From Anabaena sp. UHCC 0187 (lineage in GTDB: Bacteria > Cyanobacteriota > Cyanobacteriia > Cyanobacteriales > Nostocaceae), in contig NZ_VILB01000027.1 of the NCBI RefSeq assembly GCF_009712035.1, forward strand, positions 1 through 38,917: a stretch of 38,917 nucleotides of DNA, given 5' to 3'. The notes under the pieces are model-generated. The model was not told where the DNA came from, did not search any database, and was given only the letters and a program-made list of their open reading frames with translations. Every line of letters begins with the position of its first letter. Position 1 is the stretch's first letter. A program made the position numbers and the translations under genes. This document shows, piece after piece, positions 25,271-33,005 of the stretch.

Positions 25271-25290
25271 TCTCTTCAATTCTCCAAATA

Positions 25291-25332
25291 AAAACTCAAA
25301 ATTGCCTTGAAAAGAAAGCAGTTTTGAGTTTT
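25291..25332. terminator. Bidirectional terminator between convergent genes
   Basis: A 15-bp stem (AAAACTCAAAATTGC / GCAGTTTTGAGTTTT, one T-G pair) with a 12-nt loop. The A- and T-rich outer ends suit both strands. It serves the protease gene and possibly the lipoprotein gene on the other strand. Confidence 0.7.
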
Positions 25333-25348
25333 GATGTTTGTAGATAAG

Positions 25349-25439
25349 TAAGCTAATCGTTATCTATGTTTCCCAAGCAATTCCCTATTAGTATGGGTTT
25401 TTAGCCCAGTTTTATTTAAGTTAAATGCTGATTAGCTTA
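25349..25439. repeat. Inverted repeat, perfect 10-bp arms
   Basis: TAAGCTAATC (25349-25358) and GATTAGCTTA (25430-25439) enclose 71 bp with smaller complementary runs of C and G. It may be a small MITE or a structured RNA. The rest of the gap to 25603 shows nothing. Confidence 0.45.
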
Positions 25440-25603
25440 TTCAAAAAATATGCTCCTACAAGGCTGTAATTATGGAATCAAGAAAACAGCTATATATCCG
25501 GTCTAAAAAACTTATCCAAAACCAGACATATCGGGAGAAACCATAGATTTAAACGGCTGGTTAATTTACGTTATAGACCCAGACATAAATTTAGGCTGAA
25601 AAA

Positions 25604-26158
25604 TCACTTTTTTTTCACAGGTACAGGTAGAGGTTTACAACCAACACCACCAAATGTGGCAATTCTCGGAGTAGAAAATTGACTGGTCATTAACTCGTGA
25701 ATCTTCTGATTAGACAGTTGAGTTTTGTTAACTTCAATTGTTGGTTTCGCTCCTCTTTTATTTACATAAATAAGGAGATCCGCCCAATAAAACTGAGGTT
25801 GAGAAGGTTGAGAGTATTCAGGATAACAGCCTTTAGAACTAATTGCTAATTTATGAGCTACAGCAGACATTGATGGTAGAGGAATACCTGTGCGAACCAA
25901 TTTTGCTTCTTCTACTAGACCCCACAAACGTAATTTGTGCTTGATACAGCGTTTACCGTCTTTAACTGGAGCAATAATATTATCACAAATCTTTACTTCA
26001 ACATCATACATTGGTGGGTAATTAGGTATAGATGAAGTCTGAGCTTTGGCGATATTGTTTTGTTGATTAGTGTTTAAATCAGCACTTGCATTAGTGCAAG
26101 CTACTAAAATTCCTCCTATTACTAATAGCCAAGTTAAGCGAAGTTTGCGAATCATCAT
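25604..26158 (-). CDS. Lipoprotein of unknown function
   Basis: The N-terminus MMIRKLRLTWLLVIGGILVAC is a lipoprotein signal with lipobox LVAC (Cys 21), so the mature protein is lipid-anchored. The rest (about 160 residues) has a few Cys (VKICDN, KRCIKH, KGCYPEY) that could form disulfides, and a core with QFYWADLLIYVNKRG. No family recognised. AGGAG lies about 8 nt before the start at 26158 (a second ATG follows at 26155). It is 37 nt downstream of the membrane protein at 26196 and probably in its operon; a VirB7-like part of a secretion channel is possible but unproven. Confidence 0.7.
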   Translation of the reverse strand: MMIRKLRLTWLLVIGGILVACTNASADLNTNQQNNIAKAQTSSIPNYPPMYDVEVKICDNIIAPVKDGKRCIKHKLRLWGLVEEAKLVRTGIPLPSMSAVAHKLAISSKGCYPEYSQPSQPQFYWADLLIYVNKRGAKPTIEVNKTQLSNQKIHELMTSQFSTPRIATFGGVGCKPLPVPVKKK

Positions 26159-26195
26159 TTATTTCACTCCTATTTCAGAATTCAACAACTAACAA

Positions 26196-26978
26196 CTAAT
26201 TTTTTGATTGAGAAACAAACTTACGTTGATTAAGAGGTTGCACCCAAAGAGTACAAAAACCTGATACGGCTTTTTTGCTGCTTGCTCCCATTTCTAGAGT
26301 TACCCCTAAGCGTTTTACTTCCTTCGTACAAGCCAATTGACCAGCACTATCTCGACTCAATAAATCTCGATTCCATTCCATGAAATTACGAGCAAACTTA
26401 CCTTCATTAGTGGTTGTCCATGCCAAAGCATTAGCTTCTTGTTGAGTCAGTTGGCGTGAACCAGTTGGATCTAAATTGCTAGATTGATACCAAAGCATTG
26501 CCCCTATACCCAGGAGTCCACCCACTGTTGCGGTAATCAATAAGAGTATTCCAGCAACAATTAATGAAGGAACTGAATGAATGGCACGCTCAAATTCTGT
26601 ATGCTTAATTAATGTCGTGACTGCATGAGCGATCGCTTTCTGTTGACCCTTGACTGCTGCTTTTTCGTAGCTTTGCAGATGCTCATAAAGTTGGGTTTGC
26701 CACTGGTCAAACATTGTCTCCATTTCTTGAGGACTGTCTTCTAACAACACTTGTAGTCTGCCAGTAGCAATCATCATTAGAAATGCTGGATCATCAGGGT
26801 CAAGTCCGGTTTGAACAACTATTTCCCAAACCCTCGCTTTAAAAGCATCATCCTTACCACGAATGGCTAAGTCTAGTAAAGTAGGGTAAGGAATTCGACT
26901 TAAACCTCTACCTCTAGCAGCGACTGAATCCAAAAAATCATCATCTAAATCGAGTTCTTCAGGTTGATAATTCTTCAT
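26196..26978 (-). CDS. Hypothetical single-pass membrane protein
   Basis: 260 residues: an acidic N-terminus (LDLDDDFLD), a helical cytosolic region (30-140) with Gln-rich stretch MFDQWQTQLYEHLQ, one transmembrane segment (LIVAGILLLITATVGGLLGI, near 143-162), and an outer domain with Cys pair (LACTKEV ... SGFCTLW). The pattern resembles cyanobacterial plasmid proteins (possibly DUF6753), which I cannot verify. The start is the ATG at 26978; its ribosome site is weak. With the lipoprotein gene downstream it could form an envelope complex linked to transfer. Confidence 0.65.
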   Translation of the reverse strand: MKNYQPEELDLDDDFLDSVAARGRGLSRIPYPTLLDLAIRGKDDAFKARVWEIVVQTGLDPDDPAFLMMIATGRLQVLLEDSPQEMETMFDQWQTQLYEHLQSYEKAAVKGQQKAIAHAVTTLIKHTEFERAIHSVPSLIVAGILLLITATVGGLLGIGAMLWYQSSNLDPTGSRQLTQQEANALAWTTTNEGKFARNFMEWNRDLLSRDSAGQLACTKEVKRLGVTLEMGASSKKAVSGFCTLWVQPLNQRKFVSQSKN

Positions 26979-27098
26979 AGGATAACGAGTAATTAGGAAA
27001 CGAGCGAGTCTATGACTAAGTAGGTTGACGTTAAAAATAGTCGTTGGGGCAAGGTAGGGTTCAGGGTGAAAGAGTTTGAGCTTTCTTTACTTCTCTTC

Positions 27099-27131
27099 AC
27101 ATACCTTTAAATTTTTCGGTTAACCTACTTA
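27099..27131. repeat. 33-bp dispersed repeat, copy 1
   Basis: The sequence starting ACATACCTTTAAATTTTTC matches 32716-32748 at 31 of 33 positions. It lies in the gap between the ParA-like and membrane-protein genes. Its last 14 bases recur inverted in the oriT region (30498-30511). Confidence 0.75.
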
Positions 27132-27171
27132 AAGCGAGACTCCGCTATTAGATTGAAGAGTGTCAAATAGG

Positions 27172-27957
27172 TTATTTTTTGGGAGCAATTCTCCGACTAG
27201 TATTAGCACTATCAGTATTAGCACTATCAACTTTTTCTAATGGGGGAGTAATTGAAGCTACTGGTGGGTTCCAAATTTTAGCTTTTTCAATTTCCTCAAA
27301 AGCTTGTTTGAGAAAACTATGTAATCTCTGTCTACCTAATATTCCTAAATCTTTATAATCTTTAGCTTCAGAAAAGTTTATCCGTTTGGCATCAAGGATA
27401 TTCCGTTCCCGATAACTAAACTTGGGAAAATCAATTACTGGGACTTTGTAAGTCTTGATTAAATCCTTTAACTCCTGATTTTCGTCTATGTGTTTCCAAT
27501 CATCACATAAACCAAAGTTACGGATAAATATATGTTTGACCCTCTTTTCAAATCGTTCGATAGATTGCATAAATAACTGCACACTATCATATCCTCCACT
27601 ACAAACAAACCATTTATGTATCTTGACCTTGTTTTTACCACTAATTTCTAAAATTTGATTACGCTCAATCCAATCGGTTACTGCTGGATAGACTTGAGCA
27701 GGTAAGTTGACAATCACAGCAGTTTCAAGTGCCAAATTAAAGATTTCATCAGCTTCATAAGCTTTGCGCTCTGATTCACTAAAAATGGCTGTTTTATGAT
27801 TGTCTGGGTAAAATGCACCTACATCTGGATTACTTTGGTCTGCTTCTACCAATTCATAAACTAATTTATTGTCAATGCAATATTGCACCATGACTCTGGC
27901 AAATAAAGACTTACCAACACCACCTTTTTCACCATCAATGAAGTGAATTGCAGCCAT
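27172..27957 (-). CDS. ParA/MinD-family ATPase, plasmid type
   Basis: The deviant Walker A is KGGVGKS at residues 11-17, with the signature Lys at its start. ADQSNPDVG follows where ParA proteins have switch I. Later parts (YDSVQLFMQSIERFEKRV, FPKFSYRERN) are not typical ParA, and the protein resembles the ParA-like proteins found beside mobilisation genes (TraL-type). At 261 aa it is a short form without an N-terminal DNA-binding domain. AAAGGAG lies 8 nt before the ATG. The ParM operon is just upstream on the same strand, so partition duties may be shared, or this protein may position the transfer machinery. Confidence 0.8.
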   Translation of the reverse strand: MAAIHFIDGEKGGVGKSLFARVMVQYCIDNKLVYELVEADQSNPDVGAFYPDNHKTAIFSESERKAYEADEIFNLALETAVIVNLPAQVYPAVTDWIERNQILEISGKNKVKIHKWFVCSGGYDSVQLFMQSIERFEKRVKHIFIRNFGLCDDWKHIDENQELKDLIKTYKVPVIDFPKFSYRERNILDAKRINFSEAKDYKDLGILGRQRLHSFLKQAFEEIEKAKIWNPPVASITPPLEKVDSANTDSANTSRRIAPKK

Positions 27958-28000
27958 GTTATTTACTCCTTTGTGATTTAACTATGTTATTTAACTAACT

Positions 28001-28170
28001 CTGTTCTGTCAGATTGGGAAAATACAATACCTGAAATGTCTACAGGGCTTTGGTTTTGACGCTTTGGTAATGAAATTTATTTTTGATTAGAAAATAAAGC
28101 ATCAAACCTTTATGAAATAAGAGTTGCAAAAGTTGGATTCGATTATTGTTTTCCGAGAGTGACAGAACAG
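28001..28170. repeat. Inverted repeat, perfect 11-bp arms, 170 bp
   Basis: CTGTTCTGTCA (28001-28011) and TGACAGAACAG (28160-28170); the similarity extends outward with two mismatches (AACTAaCt versus AACTAgCc). The interior is non-coding. It could be a MITE or a recombination or partition site. It fills most of the gap 27958-28270. Confidence 0.5.
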
Positions 28171-28270
28171 GGCTAGTTTGACAGAAACTGTTTACGAGTG
28201 ATCCCTCCTGATGGATGTAAAGAAACATTTCTGTTTCTTAGGAAAGGATTAATCTTGCATTAATGGATAA

Positions 28271-28810
28271 TTAAATATCTGCGAACATATCGTCATCGTC
28301 ATCATGAAAAGACCCTTTACCGGGAATGAAAGAGTCAGAATCAATTTGATTATTTGCCTGATCACTATTACCTTCGTCTTCGTTGCTACTATCATCATTA
28401 CTAGTGAAATTACTAGCATCCAAACCAAACATAGCAGCCAAGGTTTGAAGATTAGTCATCGTACTTAGAGGTACAGGTAAAACATCATTTGATTTGTCTG
28501 GTAATCCTAATTCCATTCGCAAATAAGCCAAATGTTGTTCTAAAGCATGACAACAAATCAACCCTACCCGACGTACTTCTTGCTCACTCATACCTACACC
28601 TGTATTTACTTCGGCTTTGTATGCTAATGGCAACCAACACATTCTTAAGGACTGCAATACCATTTCTTTGCTAGAACGCACTCCATCTTTCTGTCGCAAA
28701 TATGTAATTAACTTTCCATCAACAGTATCTGAATAAGGATGGTAAAAAAAACTAAACATTGTCCGCTGTTTATTATTGTCATTATTTTGAGGCTGTTTCT
28801 TATTAGTCAT
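28271..28810 (-). CDS. ParR-like partition adaptor (inferred from position)
   Basis: The gene overlaps the ParM-like gene by 4 nt (ATGA), the arrangement of parMR operons. The 179-residue protein is of plausible size: a basic, Asn/Gln-rich N-terminus, a helical core (about 20-130) including GKLITYLRQKDGVRSSKEMVLQ, where a ribbon-helix-helix-like DNA-binding part could lie, and an acidic C-terminal tail (DDDDDMFADI) that could contact the filament. Sequence similarity to known ParR proteins is not evident, so the call rests on context, including the 11-bp repeats upstream of the operon. Confidence 0.6.
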   Translation of the reverse strand: MTNKKQPQNNDNNKQRTMFSFFYHPYSDTVDGKLITYLRQKDGVRSSKEMVLQSLRMCWLPLAYKAEVNTGVGMSEQEVRRVGLICCHALEQHLAYLRMELGLPDKSNDVLPVPLSTMTNLQTLAAMFGLDASNFTSNDDSSNEDEGNSDQANNQIDSDSFIPGKGSFHDDDDDMFADI

Positions 28811-29955
28811 GCTACTTTCTCCATTTGCGCTCTAAATCGCATAAATAAACCAAAAGCATCAATTAACCTAAATGACAAAGTTTCCTGCTCTCGAAATGTA
28901 TGGTGATCATCATTTTTTGCATTTTTCAATGCTGCTTGTACCTGTTGCTGTAAATCATTACCCCAGTAAGTGGTAATTTCTTCAAAACAATTCTGTAACT
29001 CTTGCTCTAAGTACAAAGCTGCACCACCACTCAAAATCACTTCGTTGACAGCAGGTAAAGTGGATTCCAGCCAATCGTAAAGCCTAGACCAATACTCAGA
29101 TTTAGCAGTCGCAATAGCATTAACAATCATCTGCAACTCATAATCAATGTTTTTTGCGTCTCTACTTTTAACCAAAGCACGAATCGCTTGGTTATCTGCT
29201 GTAATATCTGAACCGGCTGCATAGATAGCAGCAGTCAAAGTGGTGGCATCCTGTCCAGATGTGCGTTCAATTACCCGCTTTACCATTTGGTGGAAACCCA
29301 GCCCATTGGTATAACCCGCTGTCATCTTGCCGCGTTCAAATAAGAGCAGACTGGTATTGCGATGCCCAAACATCAGCACGGCAATGGTTTGGGCGTTAAA
29401 CCATTCTTTCCCGTTCTGACGTTGACGAATCATAGCTAATCCCGCACCTTCAGGCAGACACTCGAATCGTTCCAGTTTTACCCGCAACCTTTGACCCCGA
29501 AATTTAAAATCTTTGAGTGCCACCCGCAACTGTTCTTCAAAGGCTTGGCGATTTTGATATTCCCCATAGGGTAGTAGTGAAGTAAGTGATAACGAGAACC
29601 TGTTGGGCAGTTTATTGTGTTGAGCGATTGCACCAATTACTGCTAGAGCTTTGTCAATTGAAGTTTCGTACTTGAGTTTATCTAGTCTGGCGGATGCTGA
29701 AAACTGACGTGCCAGGAATCCGACTACTGTACATTGTGTATCACCATCTACCGCACAAGACACCCAAGCTTCATCTACTGGTTTAGAAGATTCCAGACCC
29801 TTGCGACTTGACATATAAGCGTCAATTGAACTTTGGGGCAACTTCAGCATTTCTGGTTCCATTGTCATTAAACATGGTTTGCCTTCAGTTGCTAGTTCAT
29901 AAACAATCTTGGTCAAGGAAGCACCAGGGTCAAAACTAACAATCAGGTTTGACAT
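28807..29955 (-). CDS. ParM/StbA-like actin homologue, plasmid segregation
   Basis: ParM forms filaments that push plasmid copies apart. The actin-fold signatures seen are phosphate-1 FDPGASLTK (8-16), a strand with PEGAGLAM (about 168-175) and the adenosine-binding VILSGGAALYL (near 307-317). 382 aa fits the ParM/Alp range. The start is the ATG at 29955, preceded by GAGGTG. The adaptor gene overlaps its stop. A 5' region of about 290 nt holds ten 11-bp repeats, a TTGACA promoter and five more repeats, the layout of the R1 par locus. Confidence 0.88.
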   Translation of the reverse strand: MSNLIVSFDPGASLTKIVYELATEGKPCLMTMEPEMLKLPQSSIDAYMSSRKGLESSKPVDEAWVSCAVDGDTQCTVVGFLARQFSASARLDKLKYETSIDKALAVIGAIAQHNKLPNRFSLSLTSLLPYGEYQNRQAFEEQLRVALKDFKFRGQRLRVKLERFECLPEGAGLAMIRQRQNGKEWFNAQTIAVLMFGHRNTSLLLFERGKMTAGYTNGLGFHQMVKRVIERTSGQDATTLTAAIYAAGSDITADNQAIRALVKSRDAKNIDYELQMIVNAIATAKSEYWSRLYDWLESTLPAVNEVILSGGAALYLEQELQNCFEEITTYWGNDLQQQVQAALKNAKNDDHHTFREQETLSFRLIDAFGLFMRFRAQMEKVA

Positions 29956-30125
29956 TGATTGTGGTTCACCTCACAGCTTTCCTCTAAGTTAAGTGCAAAT
30001 TTGAATCATGCCAATCCATCTATTGACTATTTTTTTGCAGCAATTTTTATCCAGTTTTATCCAGTTGGCTATTTTTTTTTCACAGGCGTTAATCAAGTCG
30101 TTCCTTTTTTAATCAAAATTTCGAT

Positions 30126-30363
30126 GCCAAAAATGTGCCATTTCAACGCCAATTAAGTGCCAATACTACGCCATGCTTACGCCAATGTTACGCCAATTGA
30201 ATGCCAATACTACGCCATACTTACGCCAATATTACATGGTTAAGTACATTATGTATATATTTAACCTGTCAATAAAAAGCCTTATTGATAAAATAATGGT
30301 CAAATAATGCCAATCCAACGCCATTTCAACGCCAATTGAATGCCAACTCAACGCCACTCAAAT
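30126..30363. repeat. Centromere (parC-like): fifteen 11-bp repeats in two groups
   Basis: GCC begins at 30126, 30137, 30148, 30159, 30170, 30181, 30192, 30203, 30214 and 30225, and again at 30309, 30320, 30331, 30342 and 30353: always exactly 11 bp apart. The consensus unit is GCCAATnnTAC. Ten copies and five copies flank a promoter, as in the R1 parC site (two groups of five 11-bp repeats). The adaptor would bind here, repress the operon and link DNA to the ParM filament. An isolated GCCAATCC sits at 30010. Plasmid origin iterons are the alternative. Confidence 0.85.
30246..30272 (-). promoter_or_regulatory. Promoter of the parMR-like operon
   Basis: On the minus strand, a perfect TTGACA (30267-30272) and TAATGT (30246-30251) are separated by 15 bp. 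It lies in the 74-bp gap between the two repeat groups, so adaptor binding would repress it. Confidence 0.6.
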
Positions 30364-30439
30364 TGTTGATTCGAGCAGTCAAAAAGAACGTTGGGCGCGT
30401 AGCAAGCTATGTCGCGATATATATCTTTTGGACAAAAAA

Positions 30440-30520
30440 AATTTGCCCTGGTCAAAAAGCAGCGACAAACTTGCCCTCCTTTCACGGTTCCCCTACCTAA
30501 GTAGGTTAACCACCGTGACG
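30440..30520. other. Candidate origin of transfer (oriT)
   Basis: A region upstream of MobC and relaxase holds CCTAC-CTAA-GTAGG nested inside TCACGG (30482-30487)/CCGTGA (30513-30518), and two TTGCCCT motifs (near 30449 and 30473). MOBP systems usually have oriT next to mobC. The nick site cannot be assigned by eye, and no RP4-like ATCCTG is present. The rest, 30521-30689, shows nothing further. Confidence 0.4.
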
Positions 30521-30689
30521 GAGGGGGAGACGATACGAAAAAAATCAAACTCAACGAAAACTGGATTCAGTTTAAACATCAGTTGTAAAACCCAAAGAAA
30601 AAATATCCACTTGGCTAATGACTGATTAGCTTAGATATTTCAAACTAGAGATACAACATTACAACATAATATTTGTAATAAATTCAGCC

Positions 30690-31049
30690 ATGCCTAAAAA
30701 ACGTCGCAATATAAAGTTTCTAATCTGCCTCACACCGCAAGAGAAAGAACAGGTGCGACAAATGGCAGCAGAAAATAGCTTAACGATGGCAGAGTTATTC
30801 CGTGCTAAAACTATTAAAAATAGATTGCCCCGGCGTGTTACTAAAGTGGCAGGTCAAACTTATTGGGAGTTGGGGAAAATCGGTAATAACCTGAACCAAA
30901 TCGCTAAAGCTATCAATACATCGGTACTCATGGGTGAGCCAGTGGTTGTTGATAGGGGATTGTTGGAACAGGTCAGAAATTTGGTAAGACAAGTACGACG
31001 AGAGATTGCGGAAATTGATTTAGTTACTGAGATACAGGATGAAGCGTAA
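30690..31049 (+). CDS. MobC/NikA-like relaxosome accessory protein
   Basis: 119 residues. The N-terminal part fits a ribbon-helix-helix DNA-binding fold (NIKFLICLTPQEKEQVRQMA then a helix with MAELFRAKTI). The C-terminal half has the MobC signature, WELGKIGNNLNQIAKAIN. Such proteins bind oriT and help the relaxase reach its nick site. It precedes the relaxase gene by 170 nt on the same strand. The start is the ATG at 30690; no clear ribosome site. Confidence 0.88.
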   Translation: MPKKRRNIKFLICLTPQEKEQVRQMAAENSLTMAELFRAKTIKNRLPRRVTKVAGQTYWELGKIGNNLNQIAKAINTSVLMGEPVVVDRGLLEQVRNLVRQVRREIAEIDLVTEIQDEA

Positions 31050-31219
31050 ATTAGCGTAAATTCAGCACCACTGTCAGATTTCCAAATAAAAAATATCCCA
31101 TTGTTTTGATAACAAGGAGGCAGAGAAGAAACAGTTGTGTTGATCACAGAAACTGGATATTTTATTTTCTGGAGTTCCCTAGACGACTGAGTATAAAGAA
31201 AACCTGATAGGAAATTAAT

Positions 31220-31726
31220 ATGATTGGCAAACACGTCAAAGGTACAAGTTTCCGGGGACTGCTAAACTACCTTTTTGGTAAAGAGGGAGCAAGACAAATC
31301 GGTGGAAATATGGAAGGAACAAACCCACGGGAATTAGCGGCTGAATTTGGTATATCTCGGAGATTAAACCCGAAGGTAAGTAGGGCTGTTTATCACGCTT
31401 CTCTCAGCTTGCCTCACGACGAAAGTTTAGATGATGATACTTGGCATGAAATCGCCCAAAAGTATCTGCAAGGGATGGGTTTTGATATGAATCAATATGT
31501 TGTAGTCCGGCATATTGACAGAACTCATGAACACGCACATATTGCAGCCAGTCGCATTCAATTAAATGGCATTACAGTTTCTGATAGTTGGGACCATCCC
31601 AAAAGTGAAGCTGTGATTCGCAAATTAGAGAAAGAATACAATTTACAATGGCATAGTCTAGCCTTACCAGGTGAAACCCTACAGAAATCGTCACCGCGTA
31701 AATATTGTTTGGGTGTGAAATGTTAA
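31220..31726 (+). CDS. MOBP-type relaxase, shortened to its catalytic domain
   Basis: A relaxase cuts one strand at oriT through a Tyr. Candidate Tyr 17 (LLNYLFG) and the histidine motif HIDRTHEHAH (H98, H103, H105, H107) are present with the typical flanks. The protein ends at residue 168, whereas plasmid relaxases of this group continue for several hundred residues. The last eleven residues (SSPRKYCLGVKC) do not resemble the family, and no further relaxase sequence is found downstream in another frame. Truncation by deletion or insertion is likely. AGGA lies before the ATG. It may still nick, or the plasmid may depend on a relaxase in trans. Confidence 0.85.
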   Translation: MIGKHVKGTSFRGLLNYLFGKEGARQIGGNMEGTNPRELAAEFGISRRLNPKVSRAVYHASLSLPHDESLDDDTWHEIAQKYLQGMGFDMNQYVVVRHIDRTHEHAHIAASRIQLNGITVSDSWDHPKSEAVIRKLEKEYNLQWHSLALPGETLQKSSPRKYCLGVKC

Positions 31727-31773
31727 ATATAGAAATTGGTGGGAAAATGTCTATTTTTTGTAATGGATAGGCT

Positions 31774-31817
31774 CAACTACCATTTTTAATATCTTAATGT
31801 TATAAAAATGGTAGTTG
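31774..31817. terminator. Perfect 15-bp hairpin, terminator-like
   Basis: CAACTACCATTTTTA (31774-31788) / TAAAAATGGTAGTTG (31803-31817) with a 14-nt loop, between the relaxase and the convergent small-protein genes. The T-rich part is inside the stem and not after it. Confidence 0.5.
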
Positions 31818-31873
31818 GCTTAGACGATAGGAACTAAATATCTACATCTTCCTAATTTCTGGGTAGTATTGAC

Positions 31874-32071
31874 CTATTCAAAAAGTTTCTTCAAGCCGTA
31901 AGCAGATGCTCCTATTACAACACCAGCCGCTACAACAGGAGCCGCGCCAATAGAAACTGCGGTTCCACCAACGGCTAAACCCATTCCGCCAACTGTTTCA
32001 GCGACTACAGCACCTGCGGCCGCTCCACCGACTACAAAAGCAGCAAATTCCTTCCATTTATCTTCGTTCAT
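31874..32071 (-). CDS. Small Gly/Ala-rich hydrophobic protein
   Basis: A 65-residue protein, mostly Gly, Ala and Val: residues 9-27 and 33-56 form two hydrophobic helices (GGAAAGAVVAETVGG and a second stretch), with a charged start (NEDKWKEF) and end (LKKLFE). The GxxxG-type spacing suggests tight helix packing in a membrane. Function is unknown; small proteins of this type can be pore-forming toxins, holin-like or structural. AAGG lies about 14 nt before the ATG. It is 100 nt downstream of another small membrane protein on the same strand. Confidence 0.65.
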   Translation of the reverse strand: MNEDKWKEFAAFVVGGAAAGAVVAETVGGMGLAVGGTAVSIGAAPVVAAGVVIGASAYGLKKLFE

Positions 32072-32171
32072 GGCTTTTTATACCTTATATACTATATGTA
32101 GTAACTTAGCACACTCTTTTTTGTAAATACAATAGTACAATTCTTTCACAATAAATATGGATTTACCGTTG

Positions 32172-32486
32172 TCACTTACTCTTTTTTCCTAATTTGATTA
32201 ATAATTTATCAATAATTTTTCCAATAAACATCAAAAAATAGGTGGTCAAAAAAGGTGTCGCAAGACACCATAATATATTGACCCCTCCAATTGCCGCAAA
32301 AATAGCAATAAGAATACCCAACAAGCAACCACCCCCCGCAAAGGCATTTTCCCAAGTAGCCTCTTTTGGGGTCTCTTTTTTGATTGAAGGAGGAGTATAA
32401 TTACTTGGTTTGCTTTCATTGCGTTTATTTAGCTCTTTTGAAATGATTCTCATTACAAATATGGCAGCACGGGTTTTAAAATCCAT
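32172..32486 (-). CDS. Small membrane protein with two transmembrane segments
   Basis: 104 residues. The N-terminal third is basic (KELNKRNESKPSNYTP). Two hydrophobic segments follow (CLLGILIAIFAAIGGVNILW and the next, LATPFLTTYFLMFIGKI), and the end is basic (LLIKLGKKSK), so both ends probably lie in the cytosol. No family recognised. There is no strong ribosome site. Likely co-transcribed with the Gly/Ala-rich gene. Confidence 0.65.
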   Translation of the reverse strand: MDFKTRAAIFVMRIISKELNKRNESKPSNYTPPSIKKETPKEATWENAFAGGGCLLGILIAIFAAIGGVNILWCLATPFLTTYFLMFIGKIIDKLLIKLGKKSK

Positions 32487-32664
32487 TGAGTTTCTTATAT
32501 TTACTGGTTGTAGCTATTACATAGTAACACGAATGATTGTGCGCTCAATAGTAAAGTGAAGCAGTATAAGAATTATAAAGGCTAGACTGTGCCGAAACGG
32601 GAAATTTGTACCCTAAGAAAATTTCAAAAAGTTGAAATTCTTAACGGGTATTGCGTTTTGTAAA

Positions 32665-32866
32665 ATGGCTGAAACTCAATCAGAATATCGCATTGAGACA
32701 ACTTTACATACCGTTACATACCTTTAAATTTTTCTGTTTACCTACTTACTCCATAGGAATACAAAGAGATACTAGACTATGGTATACAATCTTTTTAGGC
32801 GCTTATAATCAAGAAGAAACTCAAAAATTATGGGAGCAAGCGTTAGTTATAATTAATCACGTTTAA
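32665..32866 (+). pseudogene. Broken gene split by the 33-bp repeat
   Basis: From ATG 32665 one frame reads MAETQSEYRIETTLHT and then stops at TAA 32725 inside the 33-bp repeat. The likely remainder continues in another frame as IGIQRDTRLWYTIFLGAYNQE to a stop at 32866. The second part weakly resembles a SPOR-type end (YTIFLGAY...EETQKLWEQA). Probably a gene interrupted by the repeat. The gap 32487-32664 shows no other gene, only an imperfect TAAGAA..TTCTTA hairpin. Confidence 0.4.
32716..32748. repeat. 33-bp dispersed repeat, copy 2
   Basis: 31 of 33 positions match 27099-27131. It lies at the point where the broken gene changes frame. Confidence 0.75.
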
Positions 32867-33005
32867 TCTCTATTTAGAATTTAGTTTCTCGTTTAAACGC
32901 ACTCCTTTTAATAATCGTTGAATAACTGTTGGTTCAAAATGCCGAATTAGGCATTAGGATTTAAAAGGAAGTGCTATTTTCAAACCACTAACTTTTGATG
33001 TCGCA

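Noticed and set aside
30126-30363. CRISPR array
   Set aside because: The unit is 11 bp with only 5-6 variable bases, far too short for repeats with spacers, and no cas genes are present.
32651-32866. Intact 71-residue gene
   Set aside because: The start part is unlike the end part, and the better start at 32665 is in another frame that stops in the 33-bp repeat.
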